Assembly: GCF_024679245.1 (NCBI RefSeq)
Contig: NC_090174.1
Location: 43,284,188-43,348,187, forward strand
Length of the DNA stretch: 64,000 nucleotides
Direction of reading: 5' to 3'
From: Pseudorasbora parva
Taxonomy: Eukaryota > Chordata > Actinopteri > Cypriniformes > Gobionidae
The translations under genes were made by a program, and so were the position numbers. Below are positions 23,709-35,476 of this stretch, piece after piece; positions within the stretch are counted from its first letter, which is position 1; the number at the start of each line of letters is the position of its first letter. The notes below the pieces were generated by a model that was not told the DNA's origin, searched no databases, and saw only the letters and a list, made by a program, of their open reading frames with translations.

Positions 23709-23899
23709 GGTATAGTTAACTTTAAAATGAAAATTCTCATTAAACTGGATTTGTTTTGTCTATACAATGAAAGTCAATAGGGATCTTTTTTTTTTTCTTC
23801 AAAAAAACTTCTAAGATCCACAGGAGCAAGTCATAGAGGTTTGGAATTATATGAGTAAATGAAGACATGTTTTTCCTTTTGAGTGAACTATTGCTTTAA
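23709..23899. mobile_element. short MITE of the 'ATAGTTCAC' family
   Basis: The left 'ggtatagttaac' end and right 'gtgaactattgctttaa' end are inverted relatives, with the 'acaatgaaagtcaatagg' interior typical of this family. Confidence 0.5.
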
Positions 23900-24188
23900 G
23901 TTTTGCTATTAAAGGAATAGTTCACCCGCAATTGAAAATCATTGTATATTTTACAGATGGCGGTCTGCCAGAAGCTAGATATTTTACTTTATAATGTGTT
24001 AAATATGGATATTTAATACATTAATGGACACTTCAGAAGGGGCTTTATTAACCCCCGGAGCGGTGTGGATTATGTTTATAATGGATGGATGCACTTTTTT
24101 GGGCTGCCATAGCTTGAAAGAGACAGAACATATTTTAATATAACTCTGATTGTATTTGTCTGAAAGAAGAATGTCATTTACACCTAGC

Positions 24189-25605
24189 TTAAAGGGGGGG
24201 GGGGGGGGGGGGGGGTGAAATGCTGTTTCATGCATACTGAGCTTTTTACACTGTTAAAGACTTGGATTCCCATCCTAAACATAGACAAAGTTTCAAAATT
24301 AATGTTGGACGTTTGATGGAGTATTTCTGTGTCAAAAATACTCCTTCCGGTTTCTCACAAGTTTCGGAGAGTTTTTTTCGAGTATGGGTCGGCTTGACGT
24401 CGACAGAGCGGAAGGTCCTTGTATGGGCCGTACGGGCTCTTCTCCCGCTAGGGTGCGCGCGCGTGCGTGACTGAGGCAAAAGAGCAAATGCATGCCCCGT
24501 CAGCAATGCTCTCAGCTGCAGATCCAGTCGTCTGTGAACAATTATGTCGTTATAGTCCGCGCCGCGCTCCACTTTATTCCTATGGGCAGGGGCGTGGGAC
24601 TGGGGGGATAAAGGGTACTGAGTAACCAGGGCCCGAGGCAGGGGGAGGGCCTTAGAAGTCAGTTTTCTATACATACACATGCATGGTACGGGGGCCCAGC
24701 AAGATGGTTTGTACCCAGGGCCCAAAATTTGGTGCTACGCCCCTGCCTATGGGTGACATCAAGCGACTTCAACGCTTCAGCACATCATTCCGGGAAGGCA
24801 GCGCTGCATTTGAACCGATTTGAACGCAGAAATGACGGGAAGCTTCACAACATCGCTTCAGTCGCGTCGCAAAGTAGATCTCCACGGTCACTGCTGTCAG
24901 GACTTCACCAAATCATACCAAAGAAGTGTGTTTTTGACAGAGCGGCCCCAGCGATAAAGGTTCGGTCCTGCTTTGGAAGCAGTCGGTGAGTAAAACTGCT
25001 TCAAATGTCTCTGCTGTTGGCTATCGTCGCGTGAGTAAACATCAGTAAACGACACCATCGCGTGCTTCGTCATTCAAATGCGCTAACGGTTACTCCATTG
25101 CTGTTCTATGTATAAAGTTACACTAGTCTGACGTGCAAAACCGCTTTGCTTGTTACTGCTAAGGTTTAGTCACAAACAATAGTCCATAAACCGAATCATG
25201 TCCTCATAAACTGCGAGTAAACACACACAAATGTTGACAGGCCACTAAATACAGTAAATACCACAGAGACAGACGTCTTGCTGTTGCTCTTTCTCCTGTT
25301 CAATTTATTTCAGCCTCCGAATCTGATTCTGGATCATATCTGTATTAGCTGAATCTAAACAATAGCCATGGGTTTCTCCACGCTTGAGGACGTCACCGCT
25401 TTGTGCGCACTCGTCATTCTTTAGCTCCGCCCACACGATATGCCTCCAGGCGCTCGTTTTTTTCCGGAAAGACTCAGTACAGCCTATATAGACTTTATAG
25501 ACTTTTCGGAGATATGAAGGATGCAATACTACTCTATAGGTACTCAAGATTGACATGAGATTGACTGAAACTGAGTGTTTCACACCCCACCCCCACCCCC
25601 TTTAA
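24189..25605. mobile_element. TTAA MITE carrying an ORF start remnant (middle layer)
   Basis: TTAA flanks both ends (24189-24192 and 25602-25605). Inverted ends are a G-rich AGGGGGG... (22 G at 24194-24215) and a C-rich counterpart, followed by GTGAAATGCTG and GTGTTTCAC. On the minus strand near 25340-25308 the peptide YDPESDSEAE is readable before a stop. From memory it resembles the start of P2X7-like-domain ORFs carried by fish transposons. The rest of the ORF is absent. Confidence 0.6.
24587..24745. mobile_element. 159-bp hAT-like MITE, copy 2 (inner layer)
   Basis: Inverted ends CAGGGGCGT and ACGCCCCTG, with perfect 8-bp TSDs CCTATGGG at 24579-24586 and 24746-24753. Same length as the copy at 13407-13565, in opposite orientation. 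Confidence 0.9.
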
Positions 25606-25657
25606 CCGGGGCGTAAATCATGGGGTAATATACATTTTTTGGTGAACTATCCCTTTA

Positions 25658-27195
25658 GGATTCAAAAGACTAAAGATCAGAATCCAGAAAGATTGTCTAA
25701 GCTTTTAAGAGACATTTTTTGAACCACATAGTCAGACGGATGCACTTCATTTGAAGCTGTTGGTACATTTTTTTTCTGCTCCGATTAGCTTATTAAAAAG
25801 ATTTGAATAAAAGTAATGCTAATTATTATTATTATTATTATTTTTAACATGAAGACGTTTTCACATGGACTTAAATGTAAAAACATGCATCATTTATCAA
25901 TGGAAGGTTAGGCTTTTGTTGTCTCTGTGATCAAAGACCGGTGCTTCAGAAATTCACTCCTCAAGTATCTTTATAGGAAGATTTACCTTAGTCTTTTATG
26001 TTGATTAAGTGAATAATTACAGATGCAATCCTGCCAATGACGAGTTGCCCATCTCACACAATCCATTTTTAGCTGAATATCATAATGCAAGTGAAATAAG
26101 AGCAGCAGTCCTACCTGAGCTCATTAAAGACCCTGCAAATTATTTATAATAAATGTATTGAACTCCTCATGAGACAGTATACCACCAAGAAGCCCTGAAT
26201 ACACTAACAGCAGAGGCCAGAATGGAAGCACAATACTTATAATATCTGGGTCAGACTTGCTCAAGATTACAGCAGCAAACTTTGCATAAGCCTAGACATA
26301 TAACCATTATAGTTTTCAACATTTTCTTATTACAAGGCATAAGTCTTCCTGTTTACAATCACAAATGACAATATGTCCACTTTCCATTTACAAGAATTTG
26401 CTGCAATCAGCAGTTTACATTAATTGTCACACACGCACACAATCCCCCAAACAATTAAATTATTCCCTGTCTGACAAATGGTAAGAAAAAGGTGGAGAAA
26501 GGGAAAAGTGTATTTTAAATGTATAAACAAATACACCATACAATCAAAACCAAAGAGAAAATGTGTATTTCTTAATTTTTTTATACAAAAATTACACTTT
26601 TGAAAAAGACAAAGTAAATGTCCAAATGTCTTATCCTTGAGAAAAAAAACTGAAACTTGACAAAGTTTTACTTGGATTGTTAGGGAGCTAATGCATTTAT
26701 TCCTATGTCTTCTATATTAATTTCATTGGGTAATACATCTGTAGTTGCTGAGATGTCAGTGCATAAAAAATGTGTTTGTGTGGCTTAATCCTTTTGAGTA
26801 TTTTCTTTTGGTATTTATTTATGTGGTCGCTGATTCTCTAAAGAGTAAGTGCTGAATTTCAGTGTACAGTAGAATTTAAAAATGGTCTTTGATCACTATA
26901 TCAATCCCTTTCCCACACAGTGAGTATATTAAAGTAAATATGATTTAGTGCAGAAAGAAAGGAGAAACCAGAGACATGTGAGTGAGCCATTGAGAGAGAA
27001 TGAGAGACAGATGAGATTGTCAGAGTGTGTCCCTGAGATAATATTCAATATACAGTATATAGTCCCAACACCTGCCACCAACCCTGAAGATATTTTCTGT
27101 TGAGATACGTGGTTTCACTCTTCTGAACCATGAGGAGAGCCAGGATATTGTATTTGACTTTAGACTGGGACTATAGAGCTAATTAAATACGCGTC
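25658..27195. other. anonymous sequence, candidate conserved part
   Basis: 25980-26240 is complex, repeat-free and could be a conserved non-coding element. The rest is AT-rich and unassigned. No exon seen. Confidence 0.3.
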
Positions 27196-28864
27196 TTAAA
27201 GGTTTAGTTTCCCCAAAAACAAAAATTATCCCATAATTTACTCACCTTCAAGCCATCCTAGCTGTATAGTCTTTCTTCTTATTAAAACTTATATTAAAAA
27301 ATATCCTGGCTCTTTCCTAAGCTTTATAATGGGAGTGAATGGTACCATTTTTCTAAAACCCAAAAAAAGCACGTCTCAAAGTAATCCATACGGCTCTAGG
27401 GGTTAATAAAGGCTTTCTGAAGTGAAGCAATGTGTTTTTTGAGGAAAATATCCATACTTACAAACTGTAATCATTGGCTTCCGCTAACAGCCATACGCGA
27501 GTCTAGTTCTGGCGGAGTGACCTCTAACCCGGCGCATTACATACTGACTGTCGTGGAAGCGCAGAGGACAGAGCAAGTCACAAATTAGTCTATAATGAGA
27601 ATTTTTAACACGAAATGTCGGAGGAGCTTGAGTTTGTTCCCCAGCCCTATTTTTGAACCATGAGAGGCACCTGGCTCTCACCTAAGCTATGTTATACGCC
27701 AGAACTCGACTCTCTTGTAAATGAGTGGCCCATAAGAAACATAAAAAACTGAATTGATATTTCTGACTTGGGTCTGTGCATCTGTCAGGTCAATCATTTT
27801 AATTTATGTCACTGTTACGGCTAGACAGGCAAGACGGAACGGAAAATACAAAGTTAAAAAAGAACGATGTAACTAGAAAGAAAAATCGCTAAATTGACCG
27901 GATACTTCAAGACTGCTGAATCTTTATCCAGTCGAAGACGAGATCTACACCAGGAGGACTGCCAGCTAGCATCGGCTTTTTAAGGCAGGTTCTGTTTTTT
28001 ATGGAATGCGAACAGGTATTTCTTTTTTAATTGTATTATTAATCTGCATTTCTATTGCTCAAATACGCTTAGCTAGCTACAGAGTAAATGGTAGCCAGGC
28101 AACAGACAAGTGACAAATCCTAAGTGGTGACATCACTAAACGCATTCTACCAGCAAAGTTCTAGCTAAACGTGCAGAGAACGGTTTGTAATTGTGTCTTG
28201 CCGTAGCAGGCTCAAGTGGAAACACAACTGGAACCCTACCTTACCATTCTAAGAACCATTCGGCCTGACAGTGGAAAAGTTATTGTTCACCTGCTTCGTT
28301 TTGTGGCTGTGGTGGCAGAGGGTAGAATCTTTCCACCATCTCTGTTAATTAAAGGGCTGCTTCTAGCACTGGGCCTTGTACTTGTTTGTTTTGGTATTTG
28401 GTATTTTGGTTTTGTTTGTAATGTTCAATTTCTAATTTTACCTATGTGGTGTGGTGGTAATTTTTGTACTGCGGTGGTCCACCACTTGAAGGAATATAGA
28501 GGAAACACTGTAGTATTGGCTGTCTCAATATGTGTGTGTATGCCAGTTCACCATATTTGCGTGTGGACCATGTATGCTACTAAATACATTTTTCCATTAA
28601 AGCATAATGATTAAGTCTTACAAAAAGAGCAGCCTAGGGGCCCCCAACCACCATAATCCGCCTCTGGCCGTATGGATTACTTTTATGATGGATGGATGTG
28701 CTTTTTTGATCTTTAAAAAATTGGGCTTCATTCAATCAAAAATTATAAAGTCAGGATTTTTTTGATCAGTTTGGCTGAAAGAAGAAAGTTATATACACCT
28801 AGGATGGCTTGAGGGTGAGTAAATCATGGGATCATTTTCCTTTTTGGGTGGACTAACCCTTTAA
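27196..28864. mobile_element. large MITE with a probable internal hAT-like insertion
   Basis: Left TTAAAGGTTTAGTTTCCCC and 'tcaccttcaagccatcctag', right 'ctaggatggcttgagggtga' and TGGACTAACCCTTTAA: long inverted ends. The middle (about 27740-28655) does not belong to the family and ends 'ataatccgcctctg', a hAT-style terminus; its left boundary was not found. A hydrophobic frame of about 130 codons at 28216-28614 is not recognisable. Confidence 0.55.
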
Positions 28865-29429
28865 TGCTGATAATCTTGTAATCTGAAATATTAATGCAAA
28901 TCCTAATACATAATTTAGGAAAAACTGACAATAAATAATTAAATGTGACAATCAAAAATACAGTGCTATGCAGGCTGAATATTTGATTTGACATAATGAG
29001 TTTACACAGGCTAGTGAATATAAGAAATACATAGGACATGAACATTTGTTTTGGTGGATAAATAAATACCACACACAAATACCACCCTTTTATAAGAGTA
29101 GTGTACATAGATATTTACATGATTAATATACCGGTATATATATAGGCATGTTTCTACTCTAGATTCGATTTTTACTCCAGCATGCCCACAAATAATTCAT
29201 CTTAATTATAACATAATTGACAGATGTCTTTAAACAATATACTGAGCTGCTGAGAACAATCTAATCCAATTGCACACATCCCTTTCTGTGTAAAGGAAGC
29301 ACGAAATGTAACACAATACTTTACATAAACATTTTGCGCAAATTATGCAATAATTAGATAAGAGAGCCACACTTAAAGTTAAACATGTACACACAGAAAA
29401 TAAGATAAACACAATTCTTTTTTTCTCAT
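28865..29429. other. anonymous intronic sequence
   Basis: AT-rich, nothing recognised. Confidence 0.5.
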
Positions 29430-29590
29430 GATTCTGTCTTGTTTATCCTCAGAATTGTGTGATAGAAGCTCGAAATTGCATGTTACAAAGTCAGAATTGC
29501 AAGGTATAAACGAGCAATTCTCAGAAAAAGACAGAATTGTATGTTTTATCAGGCGATTCTGTCTCTAAATCGCAACTGCAAGTTTATATC
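29430..29590. repeat. degenerate tandem repeat (TCAGAATTGC-type units)
   Basis: Diverged copies of 'tcagaattg(c/t)' with spacers, a low-order tandem array seen in cyprinids. Confidence 0.45.
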
Positions 29591-31620
29591 ACGCTCTAGA
29601 ACTACTTTATTTTATATTCTGTGGTGGAAACAAGCTTTCATAGTCTGATTTCCAACTGCTAAACAAAATCAAATCCAGCACATTGCTGTGACTGGCAAAA
29701 ACAGCAAATAAGCATTATTCTGACCACCAAGCATACATAGTTTACAGTGACCAGAGTTGTCAAGCTTGAAAAAAGGGCAAAAAAGTATCATATAAACAAT
29801 ACATATGTGGTTTAATCCGAAGTCTTCTGAAGCTATATGATAAAATCTCATCACCAAACTCACTTCAGATTAAAAATGATGCCATGCTGTGACAGGTTTG
29901 ACAGTAGTATTTTATTTTTATTTTTTTGCATGTGTTTCATGGAAACACAATATTCCAGATCAGAAATGCAGTATGGAGAATAAGACTGAAAACCTGCAGT
30001 GAGGGAAATACTTTCGAAAGATAAAGATCATAAATGTCATCATTTCCTCATATAAAGATATTGCATGGCTTCAGAAACCTTGGAATATACTTATATCTCT
30101 ACTTTTATAATAATTTCAGAATATGTTTGGAGCTTGGTAGGGGGGTATACTATAAACTGTCAATGTGTACAAAAGAGAAGGATGAATTAAATCCTCTTAT
30201 TGTGTCATATGGAAAAATAACACAGATTTTTTTATCAGTGCGAGGGCGAGTGAAAAAAATCGTAGAATTCAATTCTATGACTGGAGATTGTACTTCTGCA
30301 TATCCGCATCTATAGAAACTCATGAATACAAACCATGTGAAATTGGCGCTATGTGCCAAAGCATCTGATTCATTACCAGTGTTCCCTGATAACCAAACGA
30401 AGGCATCAGCAAATTAAATTAGCTCCAGTGTGATGACAGATAGAGCCACATCAGTCACAAACCTACGAGGTATTTTCATTACATCTGTAAGGTTGACAGT
30501 GTTTCTATGCTGGATAGCAGTGGCCTGCCAATTATTGAAAGTCACACACACGCATATACATATACTCACAAACAAATAGTGTAATACACATCCACCTCTT
30601 CAGTGCTCTATTGACAAACTATACCTCAGCAGAGCTGGACAAACATACAGCTGTTTACTAATGGCTGAGATAACCTCATATGTGAGCATCTGTCTGTCCA
30701 ACTCTTATAATCTCCAATTACTCTGGTCAGTCACTTACACAGAGCACCTGTGGTTTAAACCACATCTGTCCTCTAACCCAGGCTGTGTAGTCAAAAACAT
30801 TCACCTTAAAGTCAAAACTGTAGGTAAAATAGCTGCATTGGTAAACCGTGATCAGTCTAAATTCCCTCTCATCATTGTGATTGTGACAAACACAAGGACA
30901 TCTCATAATTTTATAATTCAAATTCACAAGCAGAGTCAATGTTTACTACAAATACGCTCACAGCTATTAATAACAAGGCTTTAAAATGTGACAAAAATAT
31001 CCGCAATGGCGACAAAAAATCTAAATGTGCATATGACGATATTTAAATTTCTAGTTAATATAGTAAAATTGGACCTCAAATGTAAAGCTTCTACATGAGG
31101 TTGTGTCACATAGCACAGGACAAGCTGTTATGTCTGATTGTTATGTGAATAAATGACAGTGTCAAAAATTTTCTTTGTTCTTCGCTCAGGAGTGGAACCA
31201 ATTTCCAATTTAGCAACATTTTTCTGTTGGCGAAAATTTGGACACCACACATTTCAGTTCTTTTGAATGGGATTTTATTATGAATCACTCAAAAAGATTC
31301 ACGAGACAGCATTGAACAAGTTAGCGATTTGAATATTTAAAACAGTGACACTTATGAAACAGCAAGTCTTTTCGTTTGCATAAAAACCTTTGAAGTTAGC
31401 CTATCAATCTTATTTTTAATGAGCGGGTGCGGCCATTTGTTACTCAATTGTGCAAGGCTCCTGGATGGAGTCACTAACTTCCAGTTATTTTAGGTGTTTA
31501 GCTGTTTTACTGCTAACTACATTTTCTTATTATTCTAGTTATTCATCTGTAACTGTTGAATCGGAAGTCTCACACGTTCACAAAAAATAACTTACTTCGG
31601 TGTTGCAAATGATGCTGTAT
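29591..31620. other. anonymous intronic sequence
   Basis: 2 kb without recognised repeat or exon. A frame of 107 codons at 30661-30984 has no family resemblance and no plausible splice sites. Confidence 0.45.
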
Positions 31621-32398
31621 TAGCCTGGATGCCAGCCAAACTTAGCCCCGCCCACAAAATCTTTAGGTCGGGCAATTCGGTCTGGCCTTGCTCCATAGAG
31701 GAGTAATTATCCCCGAACAGAAACTGTTCGGACCAATGAAATCATCAGGGCGGGCTTTAGACGATGACGAACAGATGATCAACAGTAACGTAATCATGCA
31801 CGTCATCAAAGGGGCTTGGATTATATTTGTTCAAATCCTAAACGGAGAGCTTGTTTGTATATGCATTCACCTTCACAATTTCTCTCAGAAATGATGATCA
31901 TGTTAGGTAAGTACTCTGTGTATCATTAAATTATTTTATTTTTTTACAATACCGGCAAAGATTGCGTATTCCAGCCTGATTCCAGCAAGCGTGACAGGGT
32001 TGCCAAGTTTTTACAACAAAACCCGCCAACTACTAGCCCTAAACAATAGCTTCTCGGGGGATTCTCCAGGGGAAGAATGGCGTTTGGGGGGCAAAATGTG
32101 TGTTATTTTGGCAAGGTTACCTGCTAAAATTTGCACTCATGGGTCTATATATCACATAGTCGCTTCATCCCGCGGACATAGAAAACAACCCGCGGGGAAA
32201 AAACGCAGACTTGGCAACACAGTGCAGTTGAACTATGTTGACATTTGACAATGCGCCGCTTTGTTGCTCTGATTGGTTGTAGGTCTATCCAATTAAAGTC
32301 TTTCCTAGTTTGGTTGAAACACACCCCATAATCACAGCCCAATGGAGCAGTTTCAGACTCATATTCTGACTAGAATTGAGTATGACCACGTCAGGCTA
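31621..32398. mobile_element. TAGCCTG-family element, complete copy
   Basis: Begins TAGCCTGGATGCCAGCC and ends ACGTCAGGCTA, flanked by the near-identical 9-mers ATGCTGTAT and ACGCTGTAT. 778 bp, non-coding. Its right part matches 12880-13224 and 48290-48441. Confidence 0.7.
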
Positions 32399-33759
32399 AC
32401 GCTGTATAGTCCTTACGCGAGAATCCATTTAATGATTGGTTGTTCATATGTTGTGTAATTAAAGATAAATACTCGCAAGTTTTGTTATTGTAATCAATAA
32501 ATAATGGCTTTCGGAAGAAAAAAAATTAAAATATATCAAAAATAAATAAGTCTAATAAGGCTGAACAGACTAGAAGTTTAAGTGACATGCTGGAACCTAA
32601 ACCACCTTAACCGTTTAACTATTTATTACACAAAAAACAATCGAGTGATTGTTGTTCATATGAAATAGTAAATCATCACATTCTAGATATTAAAATGCCC
32701 ATTCATCACAACACACAGCAGAAACTAGACATCTTTATCAAATGAATCAGTAATTTGTCATTTGCCTCCTGTTTTATTTTAGGAGTCAATTTATTTTGTC
32801 TGGAACCCTGAATAGGACCCTGTCCTCTGTGTTTCACAGCCATGGTGAAAAGCACAGTTCTCTTTAATACTACACCTCCAAAACTGAAAAACTGAACCAA
32901 GAACATAATTATCCACTCATAACTGACTCATGATGACCTAGGGAGGATTTCAATCAGGAGAGCCCTAAACATATTTAAGCACTGTCTGTGACCGATCTAT
33001 ACTGTACTATTACTATAATACGAGCAGAAAACAGGTAATATAACATCACTGACAATAATACAAAAAGAAATTACATTACATACTGAGTAAATTACTATAC
33101 TACCAGCAGAGATCTCTCTGGAGCTTTCCCTCGCATAAAGCAACTATCATGGTCCCGAGTGTGCAGTAAAGCTTTATTACTACTATTAGCTAACACCTCT
33201 GTGCAAAATATCAAAACAAAGGCAATAATCATTATCTTGCATACAATTGATACGTTTTTGATTCATGTGAAATGCTATGCTGGCAATATAAGGCATGTGC
33301 AAGTTGAAAGTGATTTGTGGGCAAGCAATAAAGCACTATGAGAGGCTGACAGCACTTATTTTTAATTTAGCTACTAGACCTCAACAGTTCAGACTGACAA
33401 TATACTTCCACATGAGCAGAGTACCTGTCATTATCAAATAAGACGGAGAAGTTAGCTGCTTCAGCGCACTGCAAGAAAAAGCTCTATGAAGCAGTGAATT
33501 TTTGAGAAGACGAAAAGGCTTTAGAGAAAATCAATCCCATACCTGTAGGTCACAGCACTCATCTCATGAGGGACAATGTATCAGAGAAACTCAAAATCTG
33601 CGTAAAAAAAGAGCTTTCAAGTCTTTGTGTTCACTAGTTCCCTCTTTTCAACAACTAATTCAATTAGCACAAGACAAAATAAATATTTCTTATGCATTTT
33701 CTCTTAAAAAAAGACATCAATGTCTCTTTCCTCCCCCCATCTACCCATCCCATGGGTAC
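32399..33759. other. proximal part of the trpm3 first intron
   Basis: Follows the exon donor in the trpm3 direction (minus strand). No second exon is visible. Sequence is AT-rich without named repeats. Confidence 0.5.
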
Positions 33760-33894
33760 CTTAAGCAGGCGCACAGATGGAAGGAAGGCTGCATGGCACA
33801 GTTTCCGTATGGTCCAGTTGAGTGGCCGAGGAGCATCCAGCTGGTTCATCGCTCCCGGCCGGACGTTCCCGCCATCCGGAAAAGGGCCCCACAT
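33760..33894 (-). CDS. trpm3: trpm3 first coding exon (N-terminus of a TRPM3 isoform)
   Basis: The gene encodes a TRPM-family, calcium-permeable cation channel of the plasma membrane. This exon supplies only the cytoplasmic extreme N-terminus. On the minus strand an ATG at 33894 opens 45 codons. Residues 16-45 begin MNQLDAPRP and continue [18 protein letters not shown], ending LLK. From memory this is nearly identical to the alternative N-terminus of vertebrate TRPM3 (MNQADAPRP...) that precedes the AQKSW segment. The frame ends in AAG followed by GTACCC, a phase-0 splice donor at the point where the family has an exon junction; the donor is weak beyond +3. Either the ATG at 33894 (C at -3) or the ATG at 33849 (G at -3, start of the conserved block) could be used. 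The 15 residues before MNQ resemble nothing I know, so 33849 is the safer start. An in-frame TGA at 33942-33940 closes the frame upstream. The next exon was not found between 1 and 33759. TRPM1 is less likely, because the TRPM1 N-termini I know lack this block. Confidence 0.85.
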
Positions 33895-33950
33895 TGGGGC
33901 TGCGATGCACGAGTGGTCTCTGTCCGAAATCCTCTTAACTCATGAAGCAT
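33846..33950 (-). other. upstream ORF overlapping the trpm3 MNQ start codon
   Basis: A minus-strand ATG at 33950 (G at -3) opens 34 codons and a TGA. That stop overlaps the conserved trpm3 ATG as ATGA (33849-33846). A second, tiny upstream ORF (ATG AGT TAA) starts at 33943. If transcription starts upstream of 33950, ribosomes would meet both before the MNQ start. Overlapping stop and start codons are a known setting for reinitiation control. Use is inferred: no transcript start is visible in the sequence. Confidence 0.45.
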
Positions 33951-34269
33951 GACCCTCCTCAGCCCCTGCCGCAAAGCCGCGCAACCTGTTTCCCCCCGAC
34001 ACAGAGCCCTTCACCTGCACCCCCTCCCTGCCCTCCCTCCCCTCCCCACAGATCCACAGGAACGGGAAAACACCTTCAGACCATACAGGGTGTCCGGGTC
34101 CACTTCCACTGGCCACACAGACCCAACAGTGCCAGAGATGACAGGGAGCATGCGGTCTGAATGAGTGGAGAGAAGCAAAGAGAAGAGGAGCGAAGCTGAG
34201 TGGAGGAGAGGAGAGTGGGAAACAGTAGCTGTGATGTAGAGCAGCAGAGCGGCACTGTCTTGAAGAACC

Positions 34270-34308
<39 letters not shown>

Positions 34309-34343
34309 GGGAGAGAGAAGAGATGGATGGAAGCAAGCAACAT
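33895..34343 (-). promoter_or_regulatory. probable trpm3 5' leader and proximal promoter
   Basis: Directly upstream of the trpm3 coding exon, on its sense strand, lies a GC-richer and strongly pyrimidine-biased stretch with runs of TCCTCT and a (CT)n tract. It differs from the AT-rich surroundings and holds no recognisable transposon. Long pyrimidine-rich leaders are common in neuronal genes. No TATA box or clear initiator could be fixed. Long open frames here on the minus strand are produced by the CT repeat and biased composition, so I do not call them coding. Confidence 0.4.
34272..34302. repeat. (GA)n microsatellite in the trpm3 leader
   Basis: An uninterrupted GA run on the plus strand reads as CT in the trpm3 sense direction. 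It sits within a wider purine-rich strand (34164-34330) that could form triplex DNA. Confidence 0.9.
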
Positions 34344-35476
34344 GAATGATAGTACGCACTGACAAAGAGAAGGAAAACAAAAGATTCAGGAGATCATGCT
34401 TCAGAATGAGGTTGAGAGTTGCTGTGAAGGCAAAGCACTGGAATTGATGAGGAATAATGGAAAGCAGATGGGGAACAATGATACATTTTGATCGTTTCAT
34501 TTTAACACCACATCTTTCTCTTGTTTTAGGTCTTTTGGGTCACAAATGAAAAACTAAGAGGAAAGATTTCCATGATTCCTTCCCAATGTCTTTTATTTGT
34601 ACTCCTCTGACCTGTTCTCCTCTATTCCCTGTTTTTTCTTCCTCTGTAGCCCCCTCCTGCTCCTCAATCCCAGCACACTCCACTCTCTCCAAACATATGA
34701 CGCATTGACCATCGAAAGGATAATGGAGTAGAGAGAGAGAGCAAGAGAGAGAGAGCAACACTGGATTGAACTGCTCCCTTCCATTGGATGGGTTTAATAA
34801 TACAGTGTTTATTATACGCTCTGCCCTTGTCTCTGAAAGCGTGTCAGAAAGAAAAAAATCTCCCTAAGGGAGAAGTGTTTAAACAAATAAATGGTGCAGT
34901 AGAAATGGAGAGAATGCAGTAGAAGAGTTGGCCATTGTGCATTGCAGTCCACGGCAGGCATCCCTGAGGAACAGATCGTAATAATGAATCTCAGCAATCA
35001 ATCCCCACTCTCCACAGGCATCACCTGGCCATGCAGATGTGAGCGATGTCACAGAGACCTGGATGGAATACTAAGTACTGCACCGAGTGGGAAGCTCCTC
35101 CTCTTCCTGCTTCCTCCTTGGATGCGGGGTTCTCCTGTCACTCAAGGTATCCTGAGACGGTGAGAAGATTATGCAACTCTTCAAGGCAGGGTGTGTATCC
35201 ATAGCAACCTCCGTTTACCAGTGACAGTGGGAGATTGGGTTTATGTGCAGGTATGTGGAAAGGGGATTGTCCTCCAATCAGATCTGACAACACGAACGAG
35301 AAGCTCCCAGAGATACAGAGATTAGTGAGTGGGATTTAAACAGAGAGGGAATAAAGATACTGTACACATTCTTATCATAGGTTCCGTGACAGCAATAACC
35401 ATACACCATGTGTAGGGTTTTTCTATGCAGTACATTTTTATGTCCCAACATTTGTCTTAATACTTTAGAAAAAATA
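34344..35476. promoter_or_regulatory. upstream flank of the trpm3 alternative first exon
   Basis: Repeat-poor sequence upstream (in the minus-strand sense) of the leader, with short GA-rich stretches at 34730-34760. 34930-35170 is complex and could be a regulatory element. No motif is certain. Confidence 0.25.

Larger units (their letters stand above)
23909..25657. mobile_element. outer MITE of a three-layer nest
   Basis: The left end TTAAAGGAATAGTTCACCC and right end TTGGTGAACTATCCCTTTA are inverted. The interior near 24070-24180 resembles 28670-28800, so this is the same family as 27196-28864. It is split by the element at 24189-25605. Confidence 0.65.

Noticed and set aside
28216..28614. 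A hydrophobic 132-codon frame that could look like a membrane protein
   Set aside because: It lies in the inserted middle part of a MITE, begins at a non-ATG codon and has no family resemblance or splice context.
34011..34500. Minus-strand frames of 110-186 codons upstream of the trpm3 exon
   Set aside because: They run through the CT microsatellite and pyrimidine-biased leader, which lack stops in several frames at once. Residue composition is simple (Ser/Leu/Pro runs) and no family is recognisable.
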